Of a stretch of DNA of 21,318 nucleotides, positions 1 to 6,990 are shown in pieces (position 1 is the first letter of the stretch; each line of letters starts with the position of its first letter). The notes under the pieces are model-generated. The model was not told the DNA's origin and ran no database searches. It saw nothing but the letters and a program-made list of their open reading frames with translations. The translations under genes and the position numbers were made by a program. This DNA comes from an uncultured Lachnospiraceae bacterium. Its GTDB lineage: Bacteria > Bacillota > Clostridia > Lachnospirales > Lachnospiraceae. The stretch spans positions 1 to 21,318 of the forward strand of contig CAJUMM010000013.1 in NCBI GenBank assembly GCA_910586955.1, written 5' to 3'.

Positions 1-183
1 GTCCTGAATGGCACATACTCCCGGCGTTTTCAGCCAGCAGTAATTACATCCAACACAGTGTGAAATGTGCATCCCAGTGGTGTCAATCAACTCAAACCCG
101 GCTGCATTTCCATTACTGCGAAGCAATTCCTCTGCTATTACTTTTCCTATATGTTTTGCTGTTGTATCGACCATTAAAACCAT
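1..183 (-). CDS. Flavodoxin-like iron-sulfur flavoprotein, N-terminal part (gene runs off the left edge)
   Basis: Reading leftwards from an ATG at 183, 61 codons stay open to the window edge, so the 3' part is missing. A GGAGGAGGG ribosome binding site sits 8 nt before the ATG. The visible protein has a helix-like stretch after a short N-terminus, then a cysteine cluster CVGCNYC (C43, C46, C49) followed by C57 and 'AIQD'. The C-x2-C-x2-C-x7-C spacing resembles the [4Fe-4S] motif of Isf-type iron-sulfur flavoproteins and NADPH-dependent FMN reductase family members, which bind FMN and shuttle electrons in the cytoplasm. The usual N-terminal 'NGSPR' phosphate-binding motif is not obvious; 'MVDTTAKHIGK' stands in its place. 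It lies downstream of the secDF terminator on the same strand, so it is probably a separate transcription unit. Family assignment is fairly safe; the substrate is unknown. Confidence 0.7.
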   Translation of the reverse strand, partial: MVLMVDTTAKHIGKVIAEELLRSNGNAAGFELIDTTGMHISHCVGCNYCWLKTPGVCAIQD

Positions 184-224
184 TTCTATTTCCCTCCTCC
201 GCAAATTTAATCCCGATTTATAGA

Positions 225-299
225 GCAAAAGAACTGCCGCAGAACAAGGGCCGGGCCTTTCCTTTCGGAAAACCGGACGTCTTATTCTGCGGCAGTTTC
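225..299 (-). terminator. Rho-independent terminator after secDF
   Basis: A 13-bp perfect stem (232-244 with 285-297, AACTGCCGCAGAA and its complement) encloses a GC-rich inner region. On the minus strand it is followed by TTTTGCT. It begins a few bases after the secDF stop and precedes the flavoprotein gene, so it would end the scfA-scfB-secDF transcript. Confidence 0.75.
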
Positions 300-304
300 C
301 TGTC

Positions 305-2455
305 TTATGATTCCTTTTTCTGAATCCTGGTCTTTAAAAGATACCACAGGGCTCCCGTAATGCACACGGAGGAATAGGCACCGCAGACGATGCCCACCAT
401 CAGCGGCAGGGCAAACTCCCGGATGGAGGCAACTCCCAGGACAAAGAGCACCGCTACCATAATAAAGGTAGTCAGGGAGGTGTAAATACTTCTGGTCAGA
501 GTCTGGGTTATGCTCCGGTTCACCAGATCCTTTAACTCATCTTTCTTCCGGGCGGATACCAGATTCTCCCGGACACGGTCGAAAATAACAATGGTGGCGT
601 TAATGGAATAACCCACAATGGTCAGCATGCAGGCAATAAAGGTATTGCCCACGGAAACCCGGGCCAGTGCGTAAAAGGCCAGGACCACCAGCACGTCGTG
701 AACCAGGGCCGCCACTGCGCTGGCTGCAAAGCGGATATCCTTAAACCGGAACCAGATATATAAAAGCATACAGATGGTTGCCAGAATCACCGCCACAAAG
801 GCATCGGAACGCATCTCCCCGCTGACGGTAGAGCTGATGCTCTCCGCCGTAATTCCTGCCTCGTCCACGCCAAATTGCGCGGCCAGGGCGCTGTTTAAAG
901 CCTGGCGGGTTTCCAGATCAAGCTCCGCCGTCTTAATGACTACATCGTTGCTTCCCTGGACCTGCTGGGCCTGGATCTCGCTGCTGCCGATGGCCTCCCG
1001 CACCACAGGCTTTACCTTCTCGTCAATCTCGGCAATGGTCATAGGCTCCCCAAAGGGAATGGTGGTAGCAGTTCCTCCTTTAAACTCCAGGCTGTAGTTC
1101 AATGCCCCGCTCCCCTGTCCGGAGCGGATCCCCATAGCCGCCAGGCCTGCCAGGATCACAAGGGCGGAAAGGATAAAGCAGAGATTCTTTTTCCCAAGGA
1201 AATCAAAGGTCTTCCGATCTTTCTGCACACCGTAAAATTTCTCGCTTCTTAAGCCCACGGCATACAAAGCGTTCAGCACCAGCCGGGTCACCACCAGGGC
1301 CGTAAACATGGACAATACAATACCCAGGGCCAGGGTCTGGGCAAAACCCTTTACGCTTCCCGATCCCTTCAGGGCCAGCACGGCCGCCGCAATGAGGGTG
1401 GTGATATTTCCGTCCACAATGGCGGAAAGGGCTTTCTGGAAGCCGATCTTCATAGCTGATCTCACGGTCTTTCCTGTGGCCAGCTCCTCCCGGATACGGG
1501 CAAAGATAATGACATTAGCGTCCACGGCCATGCCGATGCTCAGGATAATACCTGCAATGCCCGGCAGGGTCAGGGTAATTTCAAAAGCGTTCAGGAGCAC
1601 GATCATAAGTGCCACATAGATAGTCAGGGCAATGCCGGAGGCAAAACCCGGAAGCAGGTATACGGCAATCATAAAAATCACTACCAGCACAAAACCGATG
1701 GCTCCCGCTTTCAGGCTGGTAGAGATGGCCTCCTCCCCCAGCTGGGCTCCGACCACCTTGGAGCGGAGCTCCCGCAGCTCTAACTGAAGGGAGCCGATGC
1801 GGATGGTGGATGCCAGGCGCTGGGCCGCCTCATAAGATTCCATATTGGTGATGGAGGGATTGCCGTTGGTAATCACTGCCTGGACCGTAGGGGCGCTGAT
1901 CACCTCTCCGTCGTACACAATGGGAATGGCGGAGCCTAAGTTCTCCTCCGTGGCCTGGGCAAATTTCTGCGCTCCCTCGTCATTCAAGGACAGGGCCACC
2001 TCGTAAGAATTGTTTCCCAGATTGTCCGTATAACTCTTGGCCTCGGCACTCTTAATGTCCGTACCGGAAATCAGCACGTTTCCGTAGATATCCTGAAACT
2101 CCAGGGAACCGGGCCTGCCCAGCTCCTCTAAGATAGCGTTGGCATCGGTGACGCCGGGTATCTCGATATTGATCCGATCGGATCCTTCCTGGTAAACCAG
2201 AGCCTCCGTGCTGTAGCCTTCCACACGCCTCTGGAGCTTATAGATGGTATCCGCCATCTGCTCCGCCGTAGGGTTTTCCGTAACTGCCTGGTAGGTAATG
2301 CTGACGCCCCCTGCCAGGTCAAGGCCCAGCTTAATATCCGAAGCCGCTCCGGCCTTCTTCTCTCCCACCCCGGCTGCGGCCGTATAAATCAGTCCGGCCA
2401 TTACCAGGGCCGCCAGAAGCAGGGTGATAATCCCCGTATTTTTCTTCATACTCAT
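305..2455 (-). CDS. secDF: Fused protein translocase subunit SecDF
   Basis: The 716-residue membrane protein joins SecD and SecF in one chain, as in Bacillus. It uses the proton gradient to help SecYEG-exported proteins leave the membrane. The SecD half has an N-terminal membrane anchor, GLDLAGG (44-50), a long external domain, then a multi-helix bundle with the hallmark GMAVDANVIIFARIREE (about 308-324). The SecF half starts near residue 415 and carries GYSINATIVIFDRVREN and its own helix bundle. The open frame extends further upstream. I chose the ATG at 2455 because AAGGAG lies 7 nt before it and because it begins 2 nt after the scfB stop; a second ATG follows at 2449. The tight spacing means it is co-transcribed with the SCIFF maturase, an arrangement that recurs in Clostridia. 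The operon ends at the hairpin at 232-297. Confidence 0.95.
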   Translation of the reverse strand: MSMKKNTGIITLLLAALVMAGLIYTAAAGVGEKKAGAASDIKLGLDLAGGVSITYQAVTENPTAEQMADTIYKLQRRVEGYSTEALVYQEGSDRINIEIPGVTDANAILEELGRPGSLEFQDIYGNVLISGTDIKSAEAKSYTDNLGNNSYEVALSLNDEGAQKFAQATEENLGSAIPIVYDGEVISAPTVQAVITNGNPSITNMESYEAAQRLASTIRIGSLQLELRELRSKVVGAQLGEEAISTSLKAGAIGFVLVVIFMIAVYLLPGFASGIALTIYVALMIVLLNAFEITLTLPGIAGIILSIGMAVDANVIIFARIREELATGKTVRSAMKIGFQKALSAIVDGNITTLIAAAVLALKGSGSVKGFAQTLALGIVLSMFTALVVTRLVLNALYAVGLRSEKFYGVQKDRKTFDFLGKKNLCFILSALVILAGLAAMGIRSGQGSGALNYSLEFKGGTATTIPFGEPMTIAEIDEKVKPVVREAIGSSEIQAQQVQGSNDVVIKTAELDLETRQALNSALAAQFGVDEAGITAESISSTVSGEMRSDAFVAVILATICMLLYIWFRFKDIRFAASAVAALVHDVLVVLAFYALARVSVGNTFIACMLTIVGYSINATIVIFDRVRENLVSARKKDELKDLVNRSITQTLTRSIYTSLTTFIMVAVLFVLGVASIREFALPLMVGIVCGAYSSVCITGALWYLLKTRIQKKES

Positions 2456-2457
2456 GT

Positions 2458-3819
2458 CTATTCTCCTTGTGCGGCTGCCGCCGCTTTGATCATAATGGCG
2501 CACTCCACACGCTTTCTCTGCAGTTCACATCCGATGTCGTAGGCATCGTTCACAGAGCCGTGGAATTTATAGGAATTGGCTGCGCATCCGCCGCTGCAGT
2601 AGAACTTGGCAAAGCAGTTCCGGCATTTTTCTTTGGTGTATACATTGCATTCTTTAAAGGTATCCCGGATTTCCTCCCGGGTGACGCCCTCAAGGACATT
2701 TCCCATGAGGAAACCTTCCTCCCCCACAAACTGATGGCAGGGATAGAGATCCCCCCAGGGGGTTACCGCCAGATACTCCGTTCCTGACCCGCAGCCGGAA
2801 AGCCGCTTGTACACGCAGGGACCTCCCGTGAGATCGATCATAAAATGGAAAAAGGTGAACTCGTTTTCTTTCCCCAGGCGCTTCACCATCTCCGCCGCCA
2901 GCTTATCGTACTGCTCACAGATAAAGGGAATGTCCTCCTCCCGGATGGCATAGTCTTCCTCCGGATCCGCCACCACCGGCTCCACGGAAATCTGCTTAAA
3001 GCCCAGATCCGCCAGATGCAGCACATCCTCGCAGAAATCCAGGTTCCCCCGGGTAAAGGTTCCCCGGACATAATAATTCTTCTGCTCCCGGCTGTCTGCC
3101 AGAGCCTGGAATTTGGGCACAATCAGATCGTAGCTTCCTTTTCCGCCCCGGAAGGGACGCATCCGGTCATGGACTTCTTTTCTCCCGTCGATGCTTAAGA
3201 CCACATTGCTCATCTCCCGGTTTACAAACTCTTGGACTTCGTCGTTCAAGAGCACGCCGTTGGTCGTCAGGGTGAACCGGAAGTTTTTATTGTGAAGCTT
3301 TTCCTGCTCCCGTCCGTAGGCCACCAGGTCCTTCACCACCTGCCAGTTCATCAGGGGCTCCCCCCCGAAGAAGTCCACTTCCAGGTTCCGGCGGCTTCCG
3401 GAATTGGCAATGAGAAAATCCAGAGCCTGCTTTCCCACCTCATAGCTCATCAGAGCCCGGCGCCCGTGGTACTCTCCCTCTTCCGCAAAGCAGTAGCGGC
3501 AGGCCAGGTTGCAGTCATGGGCAATGTGCAGGCACAGGGCCTTCACTACAGTGGGGCGCTTTTTGAAATCCAGAATGGGTTCCCGGTAAGTGTCTTCCGT
3601 AAATAAAGTCCCCTGGGCTTTCAGCTCCTCAATATCTGCAAGGGCCTCCCGGATTTCTTCCAGGGGATACCTGGCTTTCAGTTCTTCGGTGATCTCCTCC
3701 GGCGTGTGGTCTTCATAGAGGCCAATGGCCTCATAGGCCAGGGAATCCACCACATGGACGGCTCCGCTGTTCACATCCAGGACAATCCGGTAACCGTTAT
3801 TGATATATTGATGAATCAT
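2458..3819 (-). CDS. scfB: SCIFF radical SAM/SPASM maturase (thioether-forming)
   Basis: This 453-residue enzyme should install cysteine-derived thioether bridges in the ScfA peptide. Residues 1-80 look like a RiPP-recognition (PqqD-like) leader-binding domain. The radical SAM core follows with C-x3-C-x2-C (C103, C107, C110; CNLACRYC) and the GGEP SAM-binding motif (152-155). The C-terminal SPASM domain supplies ligands for two auxiliary [4Fe-4S] clusters: C335, C343, C361, C391, C399, C402, C408, C412 and C431, with the typical YCSGGCAANSY block. Length and layout match CteB/ScfB maturases. The ATG at 3819 has CAGGAG just upstream. The gene follows scfA by about 107 bases containing a hairpin and precedes secDF by 2 nt. 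The biochemistry is known from homologues, not from this protein. Confidence 0.95.
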   Translation of the reverse strand: MIHQYINNGYRIVLDVNSGAVHVVDSLAYEAIGLYEDHTPEEITEELKARYPLEEIREALADIEELKAQGTLFTEDTYREPILDFKKRPTVVKALCLHIAHDCNLACRYCFAEEGEYHGRRALMSYEVGKQALDFLIANSGSRRNLEVDFFGGEPLMNWQVVKDLVAYGREQEKLHNKNFRFTLTTNGVLLNDEVQEFVNREMSNVVLSIDGRKEVHDRMRPFRGGKGSYDLIVPKFQALADSREQKNYYVRGTFTRGNLDFCEDVLHLADLGFKQISVEPVVADPEEDYAIREEDIPFICEQYDKLAAEMVKRLGKENEFTFFHFMIDLTGGPCVYKRLSGCGSGTEYLAVTPWGDLYPCHQFVGEEGFLMGNVLEGVTREEIRDTFKECNVYTKEKCRNCFAKFYCSGGCAANSYKFHGSVNDAYDIGCELQRKRVECAIMIKAAAAAQGE

Positions 3820-3856
3820 GTCTGCTCTCCTGTTTCAGCTTGCAGTACAACAAGGA

Positions 3857-3896
3857 TGTCTCAAAAGCCACATTCCTCTTCATGGCCTTTGAGGCA
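3857..3896 (-). promoter_or_regulatory. Intercistronic hairpin between scfA and scfB
   Basis: On the minus-strand RNA, bases 3896-3883 pair with 3870-3857 over 14 positions (one C-A mismatch, one G-U pair) around a 12-nt loop. No run of U follows, so it is not a classic terminator. It could stabilise the upstream scfA message, or pause or process the transcript so that peptide is made in excess over its maturase. The role is inference. Confidence 0.5.
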
Positions 3897-3926
3897 CCCT
3901 TGCTCCACGCTTTTCATCTCTTTTAT

Positions 3927-4070
3927 CTATTTGTGATTCTCACAAGTCTGGTTTCCCACAGTGCAGGATGTCTTGCAGGCAGACTGGCAGGATGTCTGGC
4001 ATTCGCCGCAGCCGCCTTTCTTCACGGTATTCTGCAAAATCTGGGTGTTCAGCGTCTTGATATGTTTCAT
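3927..4070 (-). CDS. scfA: SCIFF ranthipeptide precursor (six cysteines in about 45 residues)
   Basis: I translated this 47-residue peptide directly from the minus strand. It starts MKHIKTLNTQ and ends CENHK, with an AGGAGGAC ribosome binding site just upstream of the ATG. It carries exactly six cysteines (C21, C24, C28, C32, C36, C43) after a leader-like N-terminus, which is the SCIFF signature (TIGR03973). In the studied homologue CteA the enzyme links Cys32 to Thr37; here C32 and T37 occupy the same numbered positions, so the same thioether is predicted. The peptide belongs to the ranthipeptides (radical non-alpha thioether peptides). Homologues have been linked to quorum-type signalling and metabolic control in solventogenic clostridia, but its role here is unknown. 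It heads the scfA-scfB-secDF operon. No protease or dedicated exporter gene is adjacent. Confidence 0.95.
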   Translation of the reverse strand: MKHIKTLNTQILQNTVKKGGCGECQTSCQSACKTSCTVGNQTCENHK

Positions 4071-4213
4071 TGCTTTTGTCCTCCTATTTTAAGTTCCGCA
4101 GAATCCCTCCCAAAGCCCCCTGATCTAGAAGCATTTCCAGCCGCTTTCGCGTCTGTCAATTCTTCTGGGCTTTGTACGGGCTTCTGCTGGTTTTGTTTTA
4201 CATCAAGCTGATT
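4071..4213 (-). promoter_or_regulatory. scfA leader region with a possible folded RNA
   Basis: This is the predicted 5' untranslated region of about 140 nt between the scfA promoter and start. By eye the minus-strand RNA can pair 4173-4167 with 4118-4112 (AAAGCCC/GGGCTTT), then 4166-4162 with 4131-4127 (AGAAG/CTTCT), and inside that a CGC-GAAA-GCG hairpin (4151-4142) with a GNRA tetraloop. It matches no riboswitch class I recognise. Confidence 0.4.
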
Positions 4214-4219
4214 TCCAGT

Positions 4220-4248
4220 AGTATATCATATCCCGTGGCATTTTGAAA
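4220..4248 (-). promoter_or_regulatory. Promoter of the scfA-scfB-secDF operon
   Basis: On the minus strand TTTCAA (4248-4243) is followed after 17 bases by TATACT (4225-4220). TG stands one base before the -10 hexamer (TGATATACT), so this is an extended -10 promoter of the vegetative sigma type. Transcription should begin near 4213. Confidence 0.65.
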
Positions 4249-4314
4249 GTATTTTTTTGCGGCCGGGTTCATATATTGTCTTAAATCCAGCTAATCGCAG
4301 GGAGGAACTTCGCT

Positions 4315-4689
4315 ATGGAAAAAGGGAAATTATATCAGGGAGCTGCTGTACGGATGCTGAAAGCCCTCTTAAGCGCCTACATCATCACCGGATTTCTGCT
4401 GCTCTTCCTGGCATTTCTGCTGTATAAATTTCAGCTGTCAGAGGGAAAGGTCAACATCGGCATCATTGTGATCTACGCTCTAGCAAGCTTTCTGGGGGGC
4501 TTCCTGGAAGGCAAAATGATGAAAACCCGGAAATTCCTGTGGGGAGCGGCCGCAGGCTTTTTCTACTTTGCCATACTGGCCTTTATCTCCCTGGCTGTCA
4601 GCCGGGGCTTTTCCGGAGGATCTTCCCACTTTGTGACCACGCTGATTCTCTGTATGGCAGGGGGAACTTTGGGCGGTATGCTGTCTTAA
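4315..4689 (+). CDS. TIGR04086 (YrzE-like) family small membrane protein
   Basis: The 124-residue hydrophobic protein has four predicted membrane segments (about residues 18-40, 46-64, 75-93 and 104-123), separated by short loops containing EGKMMKTRKFLWG and SRGFSGGSSHF. Its length and glycine-rich helices fit the TIGR04086/YrzE family of Firmicutes membrane proteins, which have no established biochemical function. The ATG at 4315 has GGGAGG about 9 nt upstream. It is divergent from the SCIFF operon. From memory, this family often sits near SCIFF and preprotein translocase genes in Clostridia, so it may belong to the same functional neighbourhood. A strong terminator follows directly, so it appears to be a single-gene unit. 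Its promoter is unclear. Confidence 0.8.
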   Translation: MEKGKLYQGAAVRMLKALLSAYIITGFLLLFLAFLLYKFQLSEGKVNIGIIVIYALASFLGGFLEGKMMKTRKFLWGAAAGFFYFAILAFISLAVSRGFSGGSSHFVTTLILCMAGGTLGGMLS

Positions 4690-4699
4690 GCGGCATACC

Positions 4700-4735
4700 G
4701 TACCCTCAGTGTCCCCTTGTACACTGAGGGTACTT
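4700..4735 (+). terminator. Terminator after the TIGR04086 gene
   Basis: A 13-bp perfect stem (4700-4712 with 4721-4733, GTACCCTCAGTGT) with an 8-nt loop lies 11 nt after the stop codon. Only a weak T-rich stretch follows (TTGCATTT). The -35 box of the next gene starts at its foot. Confidence 0.65.
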
Positions 4736-4762
4736 GCATTTCCCCGGAAAATATAGTATATT
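4734..4762 (+). promoter_or_regulatory. Promoter of the CNNM-EamA operon
   Basis: TTGCAT (4734-4739) is followed after 17 bases by TATATT (4757-4762), which predicts a start near 4769 and a leader of about 30 nt before the TTG start at 4798. Confidence 0.6.
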
Positions 4763-4797
4763 AAGTTACGATTAACATACAAAGGAGTGAATTTTAC

Positions 4798-6084
4798 TTG
4801 GATTCAAGTGACGCCATACAACTGGCTGCCTTAGTTGTGCTTTTGTGTCTGTCCGCATTCTTTTCTTCTGCGGAGACCGCCCTGACAACCGTTAACCGTT
4901 TCCGGGTCCTTACCCTGATTGAGGAGGGGGACAAGCGTGCCATCCGGCTGGGAACCGTTTTGGAACAGCCCTCCAAGATGCTCAGCGCTATTTTAATCGG
5001 AAACAATATTGTCAATATGAGCATGTCTTCCATCGGCACCCTGATTGCCACAAAGGCCTTCGGAAGCGCCGGAGCCGGACTGGCCACGGGAATTTTGACC
5101 TTTCTGGTGCTGATATTCGGAGAAATTACGCCCAAGACCTGTGCTACCATCTCCGCCGAAAAACTGGCCCTGCGCTTTGCAGGTCCTATCTATGTGTGGA
5201 TGTGGATCTCCACGCCCCTGATTTCTATAGTAAATACCTTCTCCCTGGGTGTGATGAAGGTCATGGGAGTGGACCCCAACAAGAAAACGGACGCCTATAC
5301 GGAGAATGAAATCCGCACCATTGTGGAGGTCAGCCACCAGGACGGGGAGATCGAAAGCGAAGAGCGCAAGATGATCAACAATGTTTTCGATCTGGACGAC
5401 CATCTGGCAAAGGATATTATGGTTCCCCGGGTGGATATGAACTTTCTCAACATCAACGCCACCTATGCAGAAACCATTGAAGTATACCGGGAGGGCCTCT
5501 TCACCCGCCTTCCTGTCTACGAGGACACCACGGACAATGTGGTGGGCATCCTCAATGTAAAAGACCTGCTGCTGTATGAGAATAAGGAAGATTTCCACGT
5601 GCAGCACGTCCTCCGGGAACCCTACTTTACCCATGAGCACAAGAAAACTTCGGAGCTTATGATGGAGATGCGGGAAAATTCCATCACCCTGGCCATTGTG
5701 CTGGACGAATACGGCGCAACCGCAGGCCTGGTGACCCTGGAAGACCTGCTGGAAGAGATTGTAGGGGAAATCCGGGACGAGTACGACGAGTACGAGGAGG
5801 ATCTGGTTAAGAAAATCAGCGATTACGAGTATGTGGTGGAGGGTTCTTCCAAGCTGGACGACTTAAACGACCAGATCGGCCTTGATCTGGAGTCCGAGGA
5901 CTACGATTCCATCGGCGGCATCGTCATTGAGCTTCTGGACCGGCTGCCCCAGGAGGGGGAGGAAGTCACCACGGAAAACGGCATCCGCCTGGTGGTGGAT
6001 GAGGTGGAGAAAAACCGCATCGACAAGGTCCATATCTACCTTCCCCAAAAAGATCCGAAAACAGAAACGGAAGAGGAATCATGA
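4798..6084 (+). CDS. Hemolysin-family CNNM/CorC membrane protein (DUF21, CBS pair, CorC_HlyC domains)
   Basis: The 428-residue protein has an N-terminal DUF21/CNNM membrane domain (about 1-180) with the SAFFSSAETAL motif and the 'IFGEITPKTCA' segment. An acidic linker and a CBS pair follow (about 200-325, with DIMVPRVDM and the DEYGATAGLVTLEDLLEEIVG motif), then a CorC_HlyC domain (about 335-420). Homologues move or sense Mg2+ and other divalent cations; the old label 'hemolysin' does not imply toxicity. The start is a TTG: AAAGGAG lies 10 nt before it and no better in-frame ATG is nearby. Its stop overlaps the ATG of the EamA gene (ATGA), so the two are translationally coupled. Residues 330-345 are very acidic. 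The family is certain; the exact ion is not. Confidence 0.9.
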   Translation: MDSSDAIQLAALVVLLCLSAFFSSAETALTTVNRFRVLTLIEEGDKRAIRLGTVLEQPSKMLSAILIGNNIVNMSMSSIGTLIATKAFGSAGAGLATGILTFLVLIFGEITPKTCATISAEKLALRFAGPIYVWMWISTPLISIVNTFSLGVMKVMGVDPNKKTDAYTENEIRTIVEVSHQDGEIESEERKMINNVFDLDDHLAKDIMVPRVDMNFLNINATYAETIEVYREGLFTRLPVYEDTTDNVVGILNVKDLLLYENKEDFHVQHVLREPYFTHEHKKTSELMMEMRENSITLAIVLDEYGATAGLVTLEDLLEEIVGEIRDEYDEYEEDLVKKISDYEYVVEGSSKLDDLNDQIGLDLESEDYDSIGGIVIELLDRLPQEGEEVTTENGIRLVVDEVEKNRIDKVHIYLPQKDPKTETEEES

Positions 6085-6974
6085 AGAATCTAAAAGGAAT
6101 TTTACTGACCCTCACAGGAGGGATTTTCTGGGGACTGTCCGGTGCATGCGGACAGTTCCTGTTTCAATATAAGGAGGCCAGTGCCAACTGGCTGGTCCCC
6201 ATCCGCCTTGCCCTGGCCGGATTTCTTTTGCTTCTCATTCTCTTTTTTCAAAGGGGGAAAAAGGTTTTTGACGTGTGGAAAACCAAAAGAACTTCCCTGC
6301 AGATCACGGCTTACGGAATCTTCGGCATGATGCTGTGCCAGTATACCTATTTTGTCACTATCCAGCACTCCAATGCGGGAATCGCCACTGTCCTGCAGTA
6401 CCTGGGTCCGGCCATTGTCCTGGTGATGGTCTGCGCCGGAAAGCGCCGTCTTCCCTCCCTGGTAGAGGTACTGGCCCTGGTACTGGCCATCACAGGAACC
6501 TTCTTTTTGGCCACCCATGGGGATCTTCACACCTTTGTCATCTCCGGGACAGCCCTTATCTGGGGGCTTCTGGCCGCCTGTACCTACGCCTTCTATACAC
6601 TCTACTCTGCCCGGCTCCTGGGGACCTTCGACTCCCCTCTCATCATCGGCTGGGGCATGTTCATCGGCGGCCTGACGCTTATGCCCCTCCTAAAGCCCTG
6701 GACCCGGCAGGTTCTTCTGGACACAGAGGCACTTCTGGCCCTGGCAGGCATCATCTTTCTGGGAAGCATCTTGTCCTTTACCTTCTATGTGACAGGCGTT
6801 CAGCTTATCGGCCCCTCCCGGGCCGGCATGATCGCTTCCATTGAGCCGGTAGCTGCTACAGTCCTCTCGGTAGTCTGGCTGGGTGCTTCCTTTACCTCTA
6901 TGGATCTCCTGGGCTTTATATGTATTATATCAACCATCTTCCTGTTATCCCTTCCAAGCAGGAAAAAGGAATAG
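6081..6974 (+). CDS. EamA-family (drug/metabolite superfamily) transporter
   Basis: The 297-residue integral membrane protein has about ten hydrophobic segments arranged as two EamA repeats (about 6-133 and 151-292). The first repeat begins GGIFWGLSGACGQFLF, and the second holds the family-typical 'GPSRAGMIASIEPVAATVLSVVWLG'. Members export or exchange amino acids, metabolites or drugs; the substrate cannot be read from sequence. Its ATG overlaps the upstream CNNM stop by 4 nt, so both proteins are made from one message. It ends 16 nt before the stop of the convergent amidohydrolase-like gene. I see no convincing terminator in that short gap, although the sequence just after the stop is T-rich. 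Confidence 0.9.
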   Translation: MKNLKGILLTLTGGIFWGLSGACGQFLFQYKEASANWLVPIRLALAGFLLLLILFFQRGKKVFDVWKTKRTSLQITAYGIFGMMLCQYTYFVTIQHSNAGIATVLQYLGPAIVLVMVCAGKRRLPSLVEVLALVLAITGTFFLATHGDLHTFVISGTALIWGLLAACTYAFYTLYSARLLGTFDSPLIIGWGMFIGGLTLMPLLKPWTRQVLLDTEALLALAGIIFLGSILSFTFYVTGVQLIGPSRAGMIASIEPVAATVLSVVWLGASFTSMDLLGFICIISTIFLLSLPSRKKE

Positions 6975-6990
6975 CCTTTTTTACCGGAAC

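Noticed and set aside
294..2503. SecD and SecF as two separate genes
   Set aside because: One uninterrupted frame carries both the SecD and SecF hallmark motifs with no internal stop, so it is a true fusion.
3840..4211. A 123-codon plus-strand frame across the scfA region
   Set aside because: The minus strand encodes the six-cysteine SCIFF peptide with a strong ribosome binding site. The plus frame is its shadow plus leader sequence.
4796..4800. A frameshift or missing start for the CNNM/CorC gene, because no ATG begins it
   Set aside because: The TTG at 4798 has a well-placed AAAGGAG and the protein aligns from its usual N-terminus, so this is a normal alternative start.
4993..5640. A 215-codon minus-strand frame inside the CNNM/CorC gene
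   Set aside because: It is antisense to a well-conserved DUF21/CBS protein, with no family resemblance and no start signal.
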